This document shows positions 9,301-17,144 of a DNA stretch of 45,723 bases, one piece after another; the first letter of the stretch is position 1; every line of letters begins with the position of its first letter. The position numbers and the translations under genes are program-made. The stretch is from an uncultured Methylococcaceae bacterium. GTDB lineage: Bacteria > Pseudomonadota > Gammaproteobacteria > Methylococcales > Methylococcaceae. The stretch is taken from contig CAIODU010000047.1 of NCBI GenBank assembly GCA_903857165.1, forward strand, positions 1-45,723, in the 5' to 3' direction. Below the pieces are notes generated by a model. The model ran no database searches and was not told the DNA's origin. It saw only the letters and a program-made list of their open reading frames with translations.

Positions 9301-12300
9301 AGGGCATCCGAACTGCCGCGCATACTCTGATGGCAGGTGCAGGTCACATTGACGGAGGATTGCGTACTGGACAGGGTGCTGGCCAAATCGCCATCGACAT
9401 TGGCCCCATCCGCGTCGATGCCGGCGGTTAGGCTCTTCTCCACCGATTGGCTTTGTGTCATGGTTTGGCAGTCATAGACAAACACCGCCACATATTCGCC
9501 GCCATTGACGGTGGACGAGACGTAAGAATCGCCGTACTGGTTAAAAAAGGCTGCCGGTGTTAAGGCTTGGGCCGCTGCCGACAGGGCGCAAGCGGTGTAC
9601 GCCGGGCTTGCCGTCACCACTTGGGTCACCACCACCACGCTGACCGAGGTATCTTTGACATTCAGGCTTTGCGTCTTGGTTTTGGTGTGTCCGGCTTTGA
9701 ATAATCCGGGAACGCCAATCGAGTACCCTGAGGTTTGGCTTAAGGTCTGCTCCAAGCTTTCGACGGAAGCGCAGACTTTGACATAGCTGGCGCTTTGCAC
9801 CCCTTGGCTACTGGTGACGCTGGTGCTAGTGTTCAACGCGCTGTTGGGCAAGGCACTGCCGGTGAAGGTGTTGAAACCGACACCGACCTCACTGACCGGC
9901 AACACTTCGGTGTAAGTCTGCGGGGTCAAACTCGGGGCAACCCACTTAGCGGGTTGGATGTCAATGACGATGGGTTGCAACTGATTCAAGTATGAACCGC
10001 TGCGCCCTTGGAAGCCGATGAGAATCGCTCCGGTGGGTACGGGCCATTGAAACTTACCCGAAGAATTTGGGTTCGTCGGCCAAGTCAAACTCTGCCCGGA
10101 TGTCGTCGTCAACGCCAGTTGGTTGACGTATGTACCGGAAATGCCATTGATGTTGCTAATGAACTCTCCTGCACTCAAGGAAAGTGGGCTGCTTTCACTG
10201 GCGGCCTGTCCGCCATGGGTGAACTGCGCAGACCCTGCCAGTGAGTTGTAATTGATCTGTATCTGGTTCATCCAATCCCCGCCCCACAGGGTAATCGAGG
10301 TGATGACCGGGAGGTTCGACAACGGGATAGGCAAGCCGCTGGTGTTGACGCTGCTGGCGACCGTGGTGCCACCAGACACCGTGGGGCTGCTCTTGCTTTG
10401 GACGGATGCACTGGCTGACACGCTCAGTGCCGTCGATGAGGAGCTAGATGAACTCGCCGCGTTGGCCGAACTGCCCACATTGATGTCTTGATAGGGATTA
10501 CCCCCGGTCCCACCCCAAGCCGTCTGGGTGAGGGGCGTGTAATTAAACCCTGGCACACCATTCAACAAGCTTTGCGGCGGGTTCAGTGATTGTGGCAGCG
10601 AAGCCGATTGGGTGGGATTGCCGGCCACGCCACCCGCCAAAGCCATGAAGTTGATGTTCGCCGAGCTGGTCGTCGCCGAAGTATAGGCCAAGCCCATTTG
10701 GTTGTTGCAAGCCACCAATGCGGGTTGCCCGCCCGCCGCCATCGTTGCACAACTGCTGGCGGCAGTGCCTAGCGATTGATTCCATAGGACGACATTGCCC
10801 CCATTCGACCAAGCGGCATACAGATTGCCGTTAAAGGTGGACAAACTCAAAGTGCCGCCGACTGCGCCGCCCATGACATAGCTGGGTTTGCCAAAGGTTC
10901 CCAGGCCCGAACTGCCGATGGTGGCGCTGCCGACCCCTAAACAAGCAGTTCCGTTTGAGGTCGCGGAGAAGGCGACATAAAGCGAATTACCAGACACCGC
11001 CACGCTGGTGTTCACGCTGCTGGAGGTGCTCAGATAGGCACTGGGCAATACGGTTTGATTAGCGAAGGCTGTGCCATTGCTGGACGAGGACAGGTTAAGC
11101 TGGCTGTTGGTGCCGGTGAAGGCCATATACAGCAGACCGCCCGCCACCGCCAGACTTGGCCCTGCATTGCTGGAGTTGCGGCCAAACATTACGGGCGTGG
11201 AAAAACTGGAGCCATTGCTGGAAGCACTGGCATACAAGCCATTTTTGGTGAGATTGCCGCCACCATTGGATGTGAAGGCTAGGCACAATTGACCGTTGTA
11301 AACCGCCAGCGCGGGTGCGCCGATGCAGTATAATCCGGTCTGTACCTGATTGTCCCAAACCAGCCCGTTGGACGATGAGAAAACATAAATCAGATTGTTC
11401 GACCCGACATAGGCCATATACAATTGACCATTAAACGCAGCTAGGCCCATGCCGCCCGCACTGCCCACGTTATTGTTGGGTATCAACGAGGAAGGTGTCC
11501 ATGCGGGAGTTTGCCACAACAACCATTGGTTCAGGCCATTGATGTCACTAACCAGTTGTTTCTGGTTGGTGGCTAGTTGGGTGTCGCCGGTATAACCATA
11601 GGTCTGGTAGGCATTGTCGATCCACTGGTACTTGCTCCACAGGCTCTGCAAGTTGGCCAGGTTGGGGCCTACGCTTTCGGTGTAGATCGCCCGATTGGCG
11701 GCGATGGCTTGAAAGCCGGGGTTGACGGTGTCAAACAGGGTTTCATAACCTTGGGTCGCAAAGTCAAACACCACGGGCTGGTTGACTTGGCTGGCAGTGA
11801 AATTCTGTGCAAAATTGATGATGGCCTCGGCGAATGCCTGCGGCGTGCCGGTGTCCGCCGGCAAGGTCGCCGTGGAACCCAATAAGGATTGATAAATACT
11901 GCAACGCACATTGGTGTTGGTCACGGTGTTGCTTAACCCGCCGCTGACCGTCGCGCCGAGGTTGGCGTTGGTGCCATCGACATTGACTACGCCGTTGGCA
12001 GAAAGGCTTTCTTGAACGGCTTTCTGGTCTTGCTCGGTTTGGCAATAATAGACGAAAATCGCCATGTATTCGCCGCCCTCGGTCACCGCCGAGACAAACG
12101 AGTCGCCGTATTGCTGATAAAACGCCAAACTTTCTGCCGCCGTCACCGGCACGGCAATGTTGCTGGCAAGGCTGCAACTGTCATAGATGGGGCTTTGCGA
12201 CACCACATTGTTGTAAACCACCACCGATATGGAGGTATCGCTTAGATTCAACGTATTGCTTAAGCTGGTGGTTTCACCATAGGTAGGTCCGTCATCGCTG

Positions 12301-12584
12301 GAACCGCTGTCGCTGCCATCGCCTTCCTCTCCATCTTCACCATCTTCACCATCTTCGCCGCTGCTTGCGTTGATTTGCGCCGTCACCCCTAGGGAGTGGC
12401 CGGTTGTCTTGTTGAAACTATCGACCGAAGCACAGACTTTAACGTAAAACTGGGTGGACAAGCCTTGGCTAGTCGTGGTTGACGCGGATGACAATACGCT
12501 CGGGTACTGCTGTCCAGTGAAGGTGTTGAAACCAACGCCGATGCCACTGATGAGGGTGGTGGGGGTGGTAATTGGGGTAGTCAT
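6324..12584 (-). CDS. Giant modular protein: three MACPF-like pore-former modules, three jacalin-like lectin domains, propeller and cyanovirin-like C-terminus
   Basis: 2086 residues from the ATG at 12584, chosen because AGGAA lies 9 nt before it and the start MTTPITTPTT resembles the lipase starts; an in-frame ATG at 12638 would add 18 residues. Three MACPF-like modules (about 12-357, 897-1217, 1435-1757) each open with G-GVGFNTF and carry YGDS[FY]VS-x-x-x-x-G[GA]EY (159, 1017, 1551), a variant of the perforin signature YGTH-x6-GG. Each is followed sooner or later by a jacalin-like domain (757-877, 1292-1417, 1825-1947) with SITLWGGDWMN, HGG, GEFI-x-I-G and GFQG--GSYLNQLQP. Residues 377-672 repeat AFNGQLYMAY-like blades (propeller-like). 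The end (1954-2085) has two GSYQ-SSS-I...C...VASSLTY...NNGVLTI repeats, like cyanovirin-N halves. It is probably a carbohydrate-targeted membrane-active toxin or adhesin. No signal peptide is seen. Folds are assigned by motif only. Confidence 0.75.
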   Translation of the reverse strand: MTTPITTPTTLISGIGVGFNTFTGQQYPSVLSSASTTTSQGLSTQFYVKVCASVDSFNKTTGHSLGVTAQINASSGEDGEDGEDGEEGDGSDSGSSDDGPTYGETTSLSNTLNLSDTSISVVVYNNVVSQSPIYDSCSLASNIAVPVTAAESLAFYQQYGDSFVSAVTEGGEYMAIFVYYCQTEQDQKAVQESLSANGVVNVDGTNANLGATVSGGLSNTVTNTNVRCSIYQSLLGSTATLPADTGTPQAFAEAIINFAQNFTASQVNQPVVFDFATQGYETLFDTVNPGFQAIAANRAIYTESVGPNLANLQSLWSKYQWIDNAYQTYGYTGDTQLATNQKQLVSDINGLNQWLLWQTPAWTPSSLIPNNNVGSAGGMGLAAFNGQLYMAYVGSNNLIYVFSSSNGLVWDNQVQTGLYCIGAPALAVYNGQLCLAFTSNGGGNLTKNGLYASASSNGSSFSTPVMFGRNSSNAGPSLAVAGGLLYMAFTGTNSQLNLSSSSNGTAFANQTVLPSAYLSTSSSVNTSVAVSGNSLYVAFSATSNGTACLGVGSATIGSSGLGTFGKPSYVMGGAVGGTLSLSTFNGNLYAAWSNGGNVVLWNQSLGTAASSCATMAAGGQPALVACNNQMGLAYTSATTSSANINFMALAGGVAGNPTQSASLPQSLNPPQSLLNGVPGFNYTPLTQTAWGGTGGNPYQDINVGSSANAASSSSSSSTALSVSASASVQSKSSPTVSGGTTVASSVNTSGLPIPLSNLPVITSITLWGGDWMNQIQINYNSLAGSAQFTHGGQAASESSPLSLSAGEFISNINGISGTYVNQLALTTTSGQSLTWPTNPNSSGKFQWPVPTGAILIGFQGRSGSYLNQLQPIVIDIQPAKWVAPSLTPQTYTEVLPVSEVGVGFNTFTGSALPNSALNTSTSVTSSQGVQSASYVKVCASVESLEQTLSQTSGYSIGVPGLFKAGHTKTKTQSLNVKDTSVSVVVVTQVVTASPAYTACALSAAAQALTPAAFFNQYGDSYVSSTVNGGEYVAVFVYDCQTMTQSQSVEKSLTAGIDADGANVDGDLASTLSSTQSSVNVTCTCHQSMRGSSDALPALTFNPSTDITNLIYYAVGFDAASVNAPVVLSFTTSGYETLYPADADASFQHVLTNRNVYNTQVAPVLSSLYGIWSQILSLANIYQTYGYTGDANISFPVQSGSKSGEVASAINGLNSWIDSVALNPFTVLPLASSLNPPAALANGSPTLVYTTPTNPIWGTNCSTPYQDIDIGMAIAVTNTAFNTTSSNPNPIPFSSLPVIGSITLWGGDWMNEIAVTYDVSTGPTTYTHGQGGGVSADYAANLQTGEFITSISGSYGTYINQLTFATNLGQSYTYPPNPNSTGGVVTWKAAPGEVLVGFQGSSGSYLNQLQPITIQFQPAEWNTPLLATATAQPALPVTGLGVGFNTFINSAMPNSAAVAPSSIGSQNVASQNFVQVCNSSDSLDKTLKLSIGLSAAGQSAQHKSSSSVKSSNTSVSVVIYANAVKSSPIYSTAPTLLSAAAGLTAEELFTAYGDSYVSAATLGAEYMAVFVYECETESDQQSVMNSFAVQGIVPTEPPVSIGANFSKSMTNASSQTNVNCRAYQMLRGSAATLPEITNDTQTDIQALVSFAQNLTVSDVTGNGVVLEFATTGYETLMSNTAATAFQPIVTNRQAYTNTVAPSLASLDSIRNAMQQVASLYKTYGYTGDGTFISNCQQLNQDTAALESWINQVNLNPAGIYTPLNPPQSVSNGSPSAQFQVETGSAWGGGTSATAWYDLATSSASTTNPTNAKNNSSNPATPIALSAQPVLASVALWGGAWMNQIGTSYQTNLGTVQFVHGGEGVNPQAPLNLRAGEFITSISGTSGDYINQLTLNTNFGQSVTFPPGPKSASAFSWTVPAGATLVGFQGTCGSYLNQLQPVYLQFQPATWIPYASEYIPAGSYQASSSAITIQIQAQCKPISGSPVASSLTYATTQVLSIGDIGNINGVLTIATGNGYINNGTNKFGQYVPAGSYQGSSSGITVTISANCLNVQGNSVASSLTYTTAQAANIQDISNNNGVLTIINT

Positions 12585-12755
12585 GGTAAAAATTCCTGTG
12601 ATGGTATTGTTGGTTTGGCTAAATGCGTAGATAAGCACTTGATGTTCAAGTAAATAGCTTAAAAATGGCCGCTTGCGCCTTGGTCTGCGTGGCAGGATTT
12701 GCCCGCCATGCCCAAGACCGCAGAGACATCATCCCCTCATCCCATGCCAATTCAT

Positions 12756-12772
12756 ATCAGCAAAATGCTGAT
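12756..12772 (-). promoter_or_regulatory. 17-bp dyad (candidate operator), copy 4, perfect
   Basis: On the minus strand ATCAGCATTTTGCTGAT, a perfect 7-bp dyad around TTT, preceded by GCAAAA. It lies 172 bp upstream of the giant lectin gene and points toward it. Confidence 0.65.
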
Positions 12773-12836
12773 TTTTGCGGGTAACTGAATATTTTTTCTG
12801 CAAGGGCAATGCTGTTGACACACGGCCACCGAAACC

Positions 12837-12930
12837 GTTGGCGGCAAAGGGGTTGCCACCCTACGGTCCTGGGGCTGGAAGGGTCATAACCGCCGTAGGC
12901 CGGCAATCCTTTGCCGGCGTGTGCGTAACA
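12837..12930. repeat. Dispersed palindromic repeat, GTTGGCGGCAAAGG family, copy 1
   Basis: GTTGGCGGCAAAGGGGTTGCC...CCTACGGTCCT, then GTAGGCCGGCAATCCTTTGCCGGC and GCGTAA. The same series of blocks occurs at 21102-21178. It lies in the divergent space between the lectin and GH19 genes. Confidence 0.65.
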
Positions 12931-12970
12931 TCAGTCATTATTTCAACAGGATTGGGGCGCGGAAGCCAAA

Positions 12971-12987
12971 ATCAGCATTTTTCCGAT
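12971..12987 (+). promoter_or_regulatory. 17-bp dyad (candidate operator), copy 5
   Basis: ATCAGCATTTTTCCGAT preceded by CCAAA, 125 bp upstream of the GH19 gene and pointing toward it. With copy 4 it frames the divergent intergenic region. Confidence 0.6.
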
Positions 12988-13111
12988 TGCCAGACTAGAT
13001 TAAAGCTAGGATACTGCCCCGTGGTGAATGCCTTCCAAGGCGTTTTAAGTGCCAGGCAACCCATTCGTTGCCTTGTTCCATTAACCCAACCAACTAGGAA
13101 AGATTAAGACT

Positions 13112-13738
13112 ATGAAAATCGAAGCATCCCAACTTTTGACAATTTGCCCTGCTTGCAAGCCTGATGTCGCCGATGGACTGGCCCAATGCCTGCCGGGCGT
13201 ATTGGAGAAATATGCCATCGACACGCCCTTGCGCGTGGCCCACTTCCTCGCCCAGACCGGCCATGAAAGTGCCGGATTCAGGGAGTTCGCCGAGAATTTG
13301 AATTACAGTGCCTCGGGTTTGCAAAACACGTTTCCCAAATATTTCCACCAAGTCAGCACGGCTGCCTATGCGCACAACCCCGAGAAAATCGCCAACCATG
13401 TGTACGCGGACCGGATGGGCAATGGTAACGAGGCATCGGGGGACGGGTGGAAGTTTCGCGGACGCGGCATGATCCAACTGACCGGACGTGAGAATTACAC
13501 CGCGTTTTCCAAACACTCGGGAAAAGATGCGATCCAAGACCCGGACTTTCTGTCAACGCCCGAAGGCGCGGCGGAATCGGCGGCATGGTATTGGCTGGAA
13601 CGTAATATCAACAAGCCGGCCGATGCCGATGATGTCGTGGAAGTCACCAAGTTGATCAACGGCGGAACGTTGGGGCTGGATGAGAGGAAAGCTTTGCTGG
13701 TGAAAGCCAAGGAAGTCGTCAAGCAGATGTTTGGCTAA
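13112..13738 (+). CDS. GH19 chitinase / endolysin-like glycoside hydrolase
   Basis: 208 residues, a single catalytic domain of family GH19 with no binding module and no signal peptide. LRVAHFLAQTGHESAGFREF (about 40-60) holds the acid catalyst Glu in GHES. Then come YADRMGNGN and the family hallmark WKFRGRGMIQLTGRENY (about 114-130). Such short bacterial and phage GH19 enzymes cut peptidoglycan or chitin between GlcNAc residues. AACTAGGAAAGATTAAGACT ATG gives the start. The next gene, a membrane protein, begins about 305 bp downstream with its own candidate operator. A muralytic enzyme beside membrane proteins recalls lysis-derived export modules, but no holin-sized or spanin-like protein is present. 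It could equally be a stand-alone effector or autolysin. Confidence 0.85.
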   Translation: MKIEASQLLTICPACKPDVADGLAQCLPGVLEKYAIDTPLRVAHFLAQTGHESAGFREFAENLNYSASGLQNTFPKYFHQVSTAAYAHNPEKIANHVYADRMGNGNEASGDGWKFRGRGMIQLTGRENYTAFSKHSGKDAIQDPDFLSTPEGAAESAAWYWLERNINKPADADDVVEVTKLINGGTLGLDERKALLVKAKEVVKQMFG

Positions 13739-13904
13739 CCGGCAACGCACTTCCGCCATCCATTCAATCAATCAGAAAAACCATTCGGGGCAGGATCACA
13801 TGCCTGCCCTGACCCCTGCCATCGCCACACCGGGCGATGAAATGGCACGCGCACACCCTCGCCTGCAACAATCCAATCGAATATTTTTCGTTTTTACCCT
13901 CAAA

Positions 13905-13921
13905 ATCAGATTTTTTCCGAT
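13905..13921 (+). promoter_or_regulatory. 17-bp dyad (candidate operator), copy 6
   Basis: ATCAGATTTTTTCCGAT preceded by CAAA, 122 bp upstream of the first membrane-protein gene and pointing toward it. The distance is nearly the same as for the GH19 gene (125 bp). Confidence 0.6.
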
Positions 13922-14042
13922 ACCGCTTCGGCTTTTAATCAGGAACACTATGCCTATCGCCGCGAGGTACGGGCAACCCCTCAGGGTTGCCGCAAAAGCA
14001 TCGGCGTATTTTTCTTATGATTGCTGCAACAGGAAACGAACC

Positions 14043-15413
14043 ATGCCATATGTATTCAATTGGATGACAAGCCTTTTCACGTCTGCCAAGACACCTGACG
14101 GCAGTGCTGCCGCAGCCAGTTCGGGCAGTTGGCAGTTGTCCCTTGATGATGCTGTCGGTGATGCCACCTCGCTGTTGGCTTTCGCTAGCCGCAACGGAAT
14201 CACCTTGGACCCGGAGCAGATGAAACCCATCATCGAGATGGCCAGGTTGCTGGAACACGACAATGAACCCAATGCAATCGATGCGGAACAAGAGCAAAAG
14301 TTCTGGCAAACTTACAGCGCAGTGGTGGCGAGAATTCGCCCGGTGACCTCCGATAGCATCAATGCCACTTTGGAATATCACGGTGATTCACATCCCCACC
14401 TTTGGCACAGGCGTACGATTGCCCAGAAAACAGTTTTTAGATACGGTGTCTGCTCCCTGGTGGTGCTGGTGTCCATCATCTATTTCCAGAGCTATATGCA
14501 GATGGGGATAACCATCAGAAGCCATTTACAGACAGACTTCCATGGCCAGAGTCAGGCGATAGACGAATTGTTTTTGGCAAGGATTGCGGAAGAGGACGCC
14601 CGCTTGAAAGCGGCCGGACAGGAAGGTCAAGAAAACTTTTATAAAAAGATACTTGAAAAATATAAAGTCGAGCTTGAAGTGGCTAAATTACGTGCGTCTC
14701 AGGTCGAAATGTATGCTTGGAGCAGGGCGGGCGACCTGTTTTTGTCGAAGTTGGGGATGTCATCGGGTATGACGGATGGTGACCGTCCAAAACAAATTCT
14801 TAACTGGCTCGCCAAGATGCTTGAAGAAATTCCGCGGAAGTCCCCTGATTTGCAACTGAAAGGGCCAAACGGGCAGCCCACTCAAAGCCAGACTGAAATG
14901 GAATCCGATGTACAACGGCAATTGGCGGAAAGTCATGCGGATTCAATGGTCATGGCCGAGCTAAGAGTCGTTGTCATTCCCACCTATCTTGCCCTGAACG
15001 AATCCGAGCAAATTCTGCGGCTCATCTCCCAATTCATATTGCCGCTGCTTTACGGCCTGCTCGGTGCCTGCGCTTATGTATTACGAGATCTCACCAACAC
15101 CATCGGGGCAGTCACCTTTTCCAAATCCACAATGATCAACTATAATCTAAGGCTAATCATGGGACCGTTGGTCGGTATCGCCGTGGGGCTTTTTTTCGGC
15201 TCGTCAGCCGCCAATTTGGTCGGCGATGTCGGTGGCGGAACGCCCCCCAGTTTGACAACGGACTCTGTAGGCAACACTTCAATAGGCGCAATGGGACTGG
15301 CCTTTTTGGCAGGTTATAGCGTCGAAGTGCTGTTTTCAGCGTTGGAAACCCTCGTTAGCGCTTTCGCCGGCAACCGCCCGCCACCGAAAAAAGATGACAA
15401 GAAGGCCGATTGA
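14043..15413 (+). CDS. Multi-pass membrane protein of unknown function, paralogue 1
   Basis: 456 residues from the ATG at 14043, chosen because its start (MPYVFNWMTSLF) aligns with the paralogue's MPNPFKWIASLF and AGGAAACGAACC precedes it; the frame is open further upstream, to 13731. A cytoplasmic-looking region (about 1-125) leads into a first membrane span (132-152). A charged helical stretch rich in Glu/Lys/Ala (about 160-225, likely coiled coil) and a variable linker follow. A conserved end has three more hydrophobic spans (about 326-346, 371-388, 415-435). The block RLISQFILPLLYGLLGACAY and the next NYNLRLIMGPLVGIAVGLF are nearly identical in the paralogue. I do not recognise the family. 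Four spans with both termini inside is the simplest topology. Confidence 0.75.
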   Translation: MPYVFNWMTSLFTSAKTPDGSAAAASSGSWQLSLDDAVGDATSLLAFASRNGITLDPEQMKPIIEMARLLEHDNEPNAIDAEQEQKFWQTYSAVVARIRPVTSDSINATLEYHGDSHPHLWHRRTIAQKTVFRYGVCSLVVLVSIIYFQSYMQMGITIRSHLQTDFHGQSQAIDELFLARIAEEDARLKAAGQEGQENFYKKILEKYKVELEVAKLRASQVEMYAWSRAGDLFLSKLGMSSGMTDGDRPKQILNWLAKMLEEIPRKSPDLQLKGPNGQPTQSQTEMESDVQRQLAESHADSMVMAELRVVVIPTYLALNESEQILRLISQFILPLLYGLLGACAYVLRDLTNTIGAVTFSKSTMINYNLRLIMGPLVGIAVGLFFGSSAANLVGDVGGGTPPSLTTDSVGNTSIGAMGLAFLAGYSVEVLFSALETLVSAFAGNRPPPKKDDKKAD

Positions 15414-15581
15414 CGCGCCAACCATCAATGCCTAGCCACTGGTTTTTTTTGATAACCCCGCCGGGCAAACCCTGGGCAGCGGTATCAAGCACTAAAGCCA
15501 CACGCAGGTGCTGAAGCCGGAGCGGCGGGTTGACGCCAAAGCGATAGCGTATTTTCTTAACTCGAGAGAAGGAAATGAACC

Positions 15582-16994
15582 ATGCCCAACCCGTTCAAGT
15601 GGATAGCCAGCCTATTCAAAAACACCAGCCCCGTAGCAGATAGTGGTGCCGCAAAGAGTCGGAATGGTTGGAAGTTGCCCCTCTCCGATGCGGTCCGCGA
15701 TGCCACCACGTTATTGGCGTTCGCCGGCCATAGTGGCATAACCCTAACCCCCGAACAAATGAACCCCATCCTTGAGATAGGGAAAGCCCTGGCCAACGAC
15801 GATGGCACGCTGGTCGTTGATGTGGAAAAAGAGCAAGCGTTCTGGGGGGCTTACAGTTCGGTGGTGGCGAAGATAAGTCCGGTGACTTCTGCCAGCATCA
15901 ATGCGACCTTGGAGAATCGCGCCGGCCAGCCGGCAAGCCTTTGGCGCAAGCAAACAATTGCCCAAAAAACAGTTCTTACATATGGCTTCTGCTCCCTGTT
16001 GGTGCTGGTGTCCATCATCTATTTTCAAAGTTATATGCAAATGGGGATGACCATCAGAGAACATTTATTGACATCCTTCAACAGTCAAAAACAGGCAATA
16101 GATGAACTGTTTACGGCGAAGATCGCGAAAGAGGACAGTCGCTTGAAAGCTGCGGGGCAGGAAGGCCAAGAAAACTATGTCAGAAAGCTCCATGAAAAAT
16201 ATATCTTCGAACTAAAATCGGCCCAATTGCGTGCGTCACAAGACGAGTTGAATTCTTGGGACAAAGGCGGGGGCAGGGTGTTGACGGGGTTGGGCATGAC
16301 ATCAGGTGTCATAAAAGGGAACACTACCCAAGACACACCAACTTGGCTGTCCCTGACGACCGGGCAATCGGCATCGAAGGCATCCGACTTGCCCCTTGCC
16401 AGTCCGGGCCAGCCAAAGGAAGGCCAGCCTGATCCCTTGATGCTAGGAAAATCAGCGCAAATCCAGTCTGGAGTTGAAATAAACCCGCAGTCAATGGCAT
16501 CGGCCAATCGAGATAATCTCATGATCCTTGCCGAACTAAAAAATGCGGTCATTCCCACCTATCTTGCCTTGAACGAATCTGAACGGATTCTAAGGCTAAT
16601 CTCCGAGTTCATTTTACCCCTGCTTTACGGCCTACTCGGTTCCTGTGCTTATGTACTACGCGATCTGACGAATACCATTGGATCAGTCACCTTCTCCAAA
16701 TCCACCTTGATTAATTACAACTTACGACTCATCATGGGGCCATTGGTCGGCATCGCCGTAGGTTTGTTTTTAGGCGTGTCATCCCCCGATTTGTTCCAAG
16801 ACACAAACAGCGGTACAAGCCCCGTGTCACCCGCCAACAATACAAACATTACATCGCTAAGCACTGTGGCGTTGGCATTTTTGGCGGGTTATAGTGTCGA
16901 AGTGCTATTTTCAGCGCTAGACACCCTTGTCGGCGCATTTGCCCGCAAGACCCCGCCAAAATCCAAAGGGAACAAGGAAGTGACACCCGGCTAG
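15582..16994 (+). CDS. Multi-pass membrane protein of unknown function, paralogue 2
   Basis: 470 residues, a tandem duplicate of the preceding gene with the same layout: soluble N-terminal part, a membrane span near 133-153 (SIIYFQSYMQMG shared), a charged helical region, a divergent linker and three C-terminal spans. The linker is longer and differs most (about 230-310, including a Pro/Gly/Gln-rich stretch), while the membrane parts barely differ. AGAAGGAAATGAACC precedes the ATG, almost the same leader as paralogue 1. No 17-bp dyad lies in the 168-bp gap, so it is probably co-transcribed with paralogue 1. Strong conservation of the membrane core suggests a channel- or scaffold-like role as a hetero-oligomer; this is inference only. 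Confidence 0.75.
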   Translation: MPNPFKWIASLFKNTSPVADSGAAKSRNGWKLPLSDAVRDATTLLAFAGHSGITLTPEQMNPILEIGKALANDDGTLVVDVEKEQAFWGAYSSVVAKISPVTSASINATLENRAGQPASLWRKQTIAQKTVLTYGFCSLLVLVSIIYFQSYMQMGMTIREHLLTSFNSQKQAIDELFTAKIAKEDSRLKAAGQEGQENYVRKLHEKYIFELKSAQLRASQDELNSWDKGGGRVLTGLGMTSGVIKGNTTQDTPTWLSLTTGQSASKASDLPLASPGQPKEGQPDPLMLGKSAQIQSGVEINPQSMASANRDNLMILAELKNAVIPTYLALNESERILRLISEFILPLLYGLLGSCAYVLRDLTNTIGSVTFSKSTLINYNLRLIMGPLVGIAVGLFLGVSSPDLFQDTNSGTSPVSPANNTNITSLSTVALAFLAGYSVEVLFSALDTLVGAFARKTPPKSKGNKEVTPG

Positions 16995-17144
16995 CGTGCC
17001 GCCACCAAAAAAGTAAAAACCTGTGCCGGGCGGCAAAACCGGCAACCCGGAGCATTTGGAAAAGCCAAATGCCGCCCGTAAGCGCTCAATTGACCGTATA
17101 ATGACCCTATTCGGCGCAACACGCACTCCAGTCGGTATCAACGC

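Noticed and set aside
12756-12987. Dyads as rho-independent terminators
   Set aside because: The stems are 7 bp and AT-rich, and the T-run side always points away from the downstream gene; an operator or promoter element fits position and orientation better.
13112-16994. Prophage lysis cassette
   Set aside because: GH19 enzymes occur in phages, but there is no holin-sized protein, spanin, structural or integrase gene nearby, and the membrane proteins are about 460 residues long.
17090-17102. TTGACC plus TATAAT as the cysM promoter
   Set aside because: The two boxes are adjacent, with only one base between, so they cannot act together; only the -10-like box may be real.
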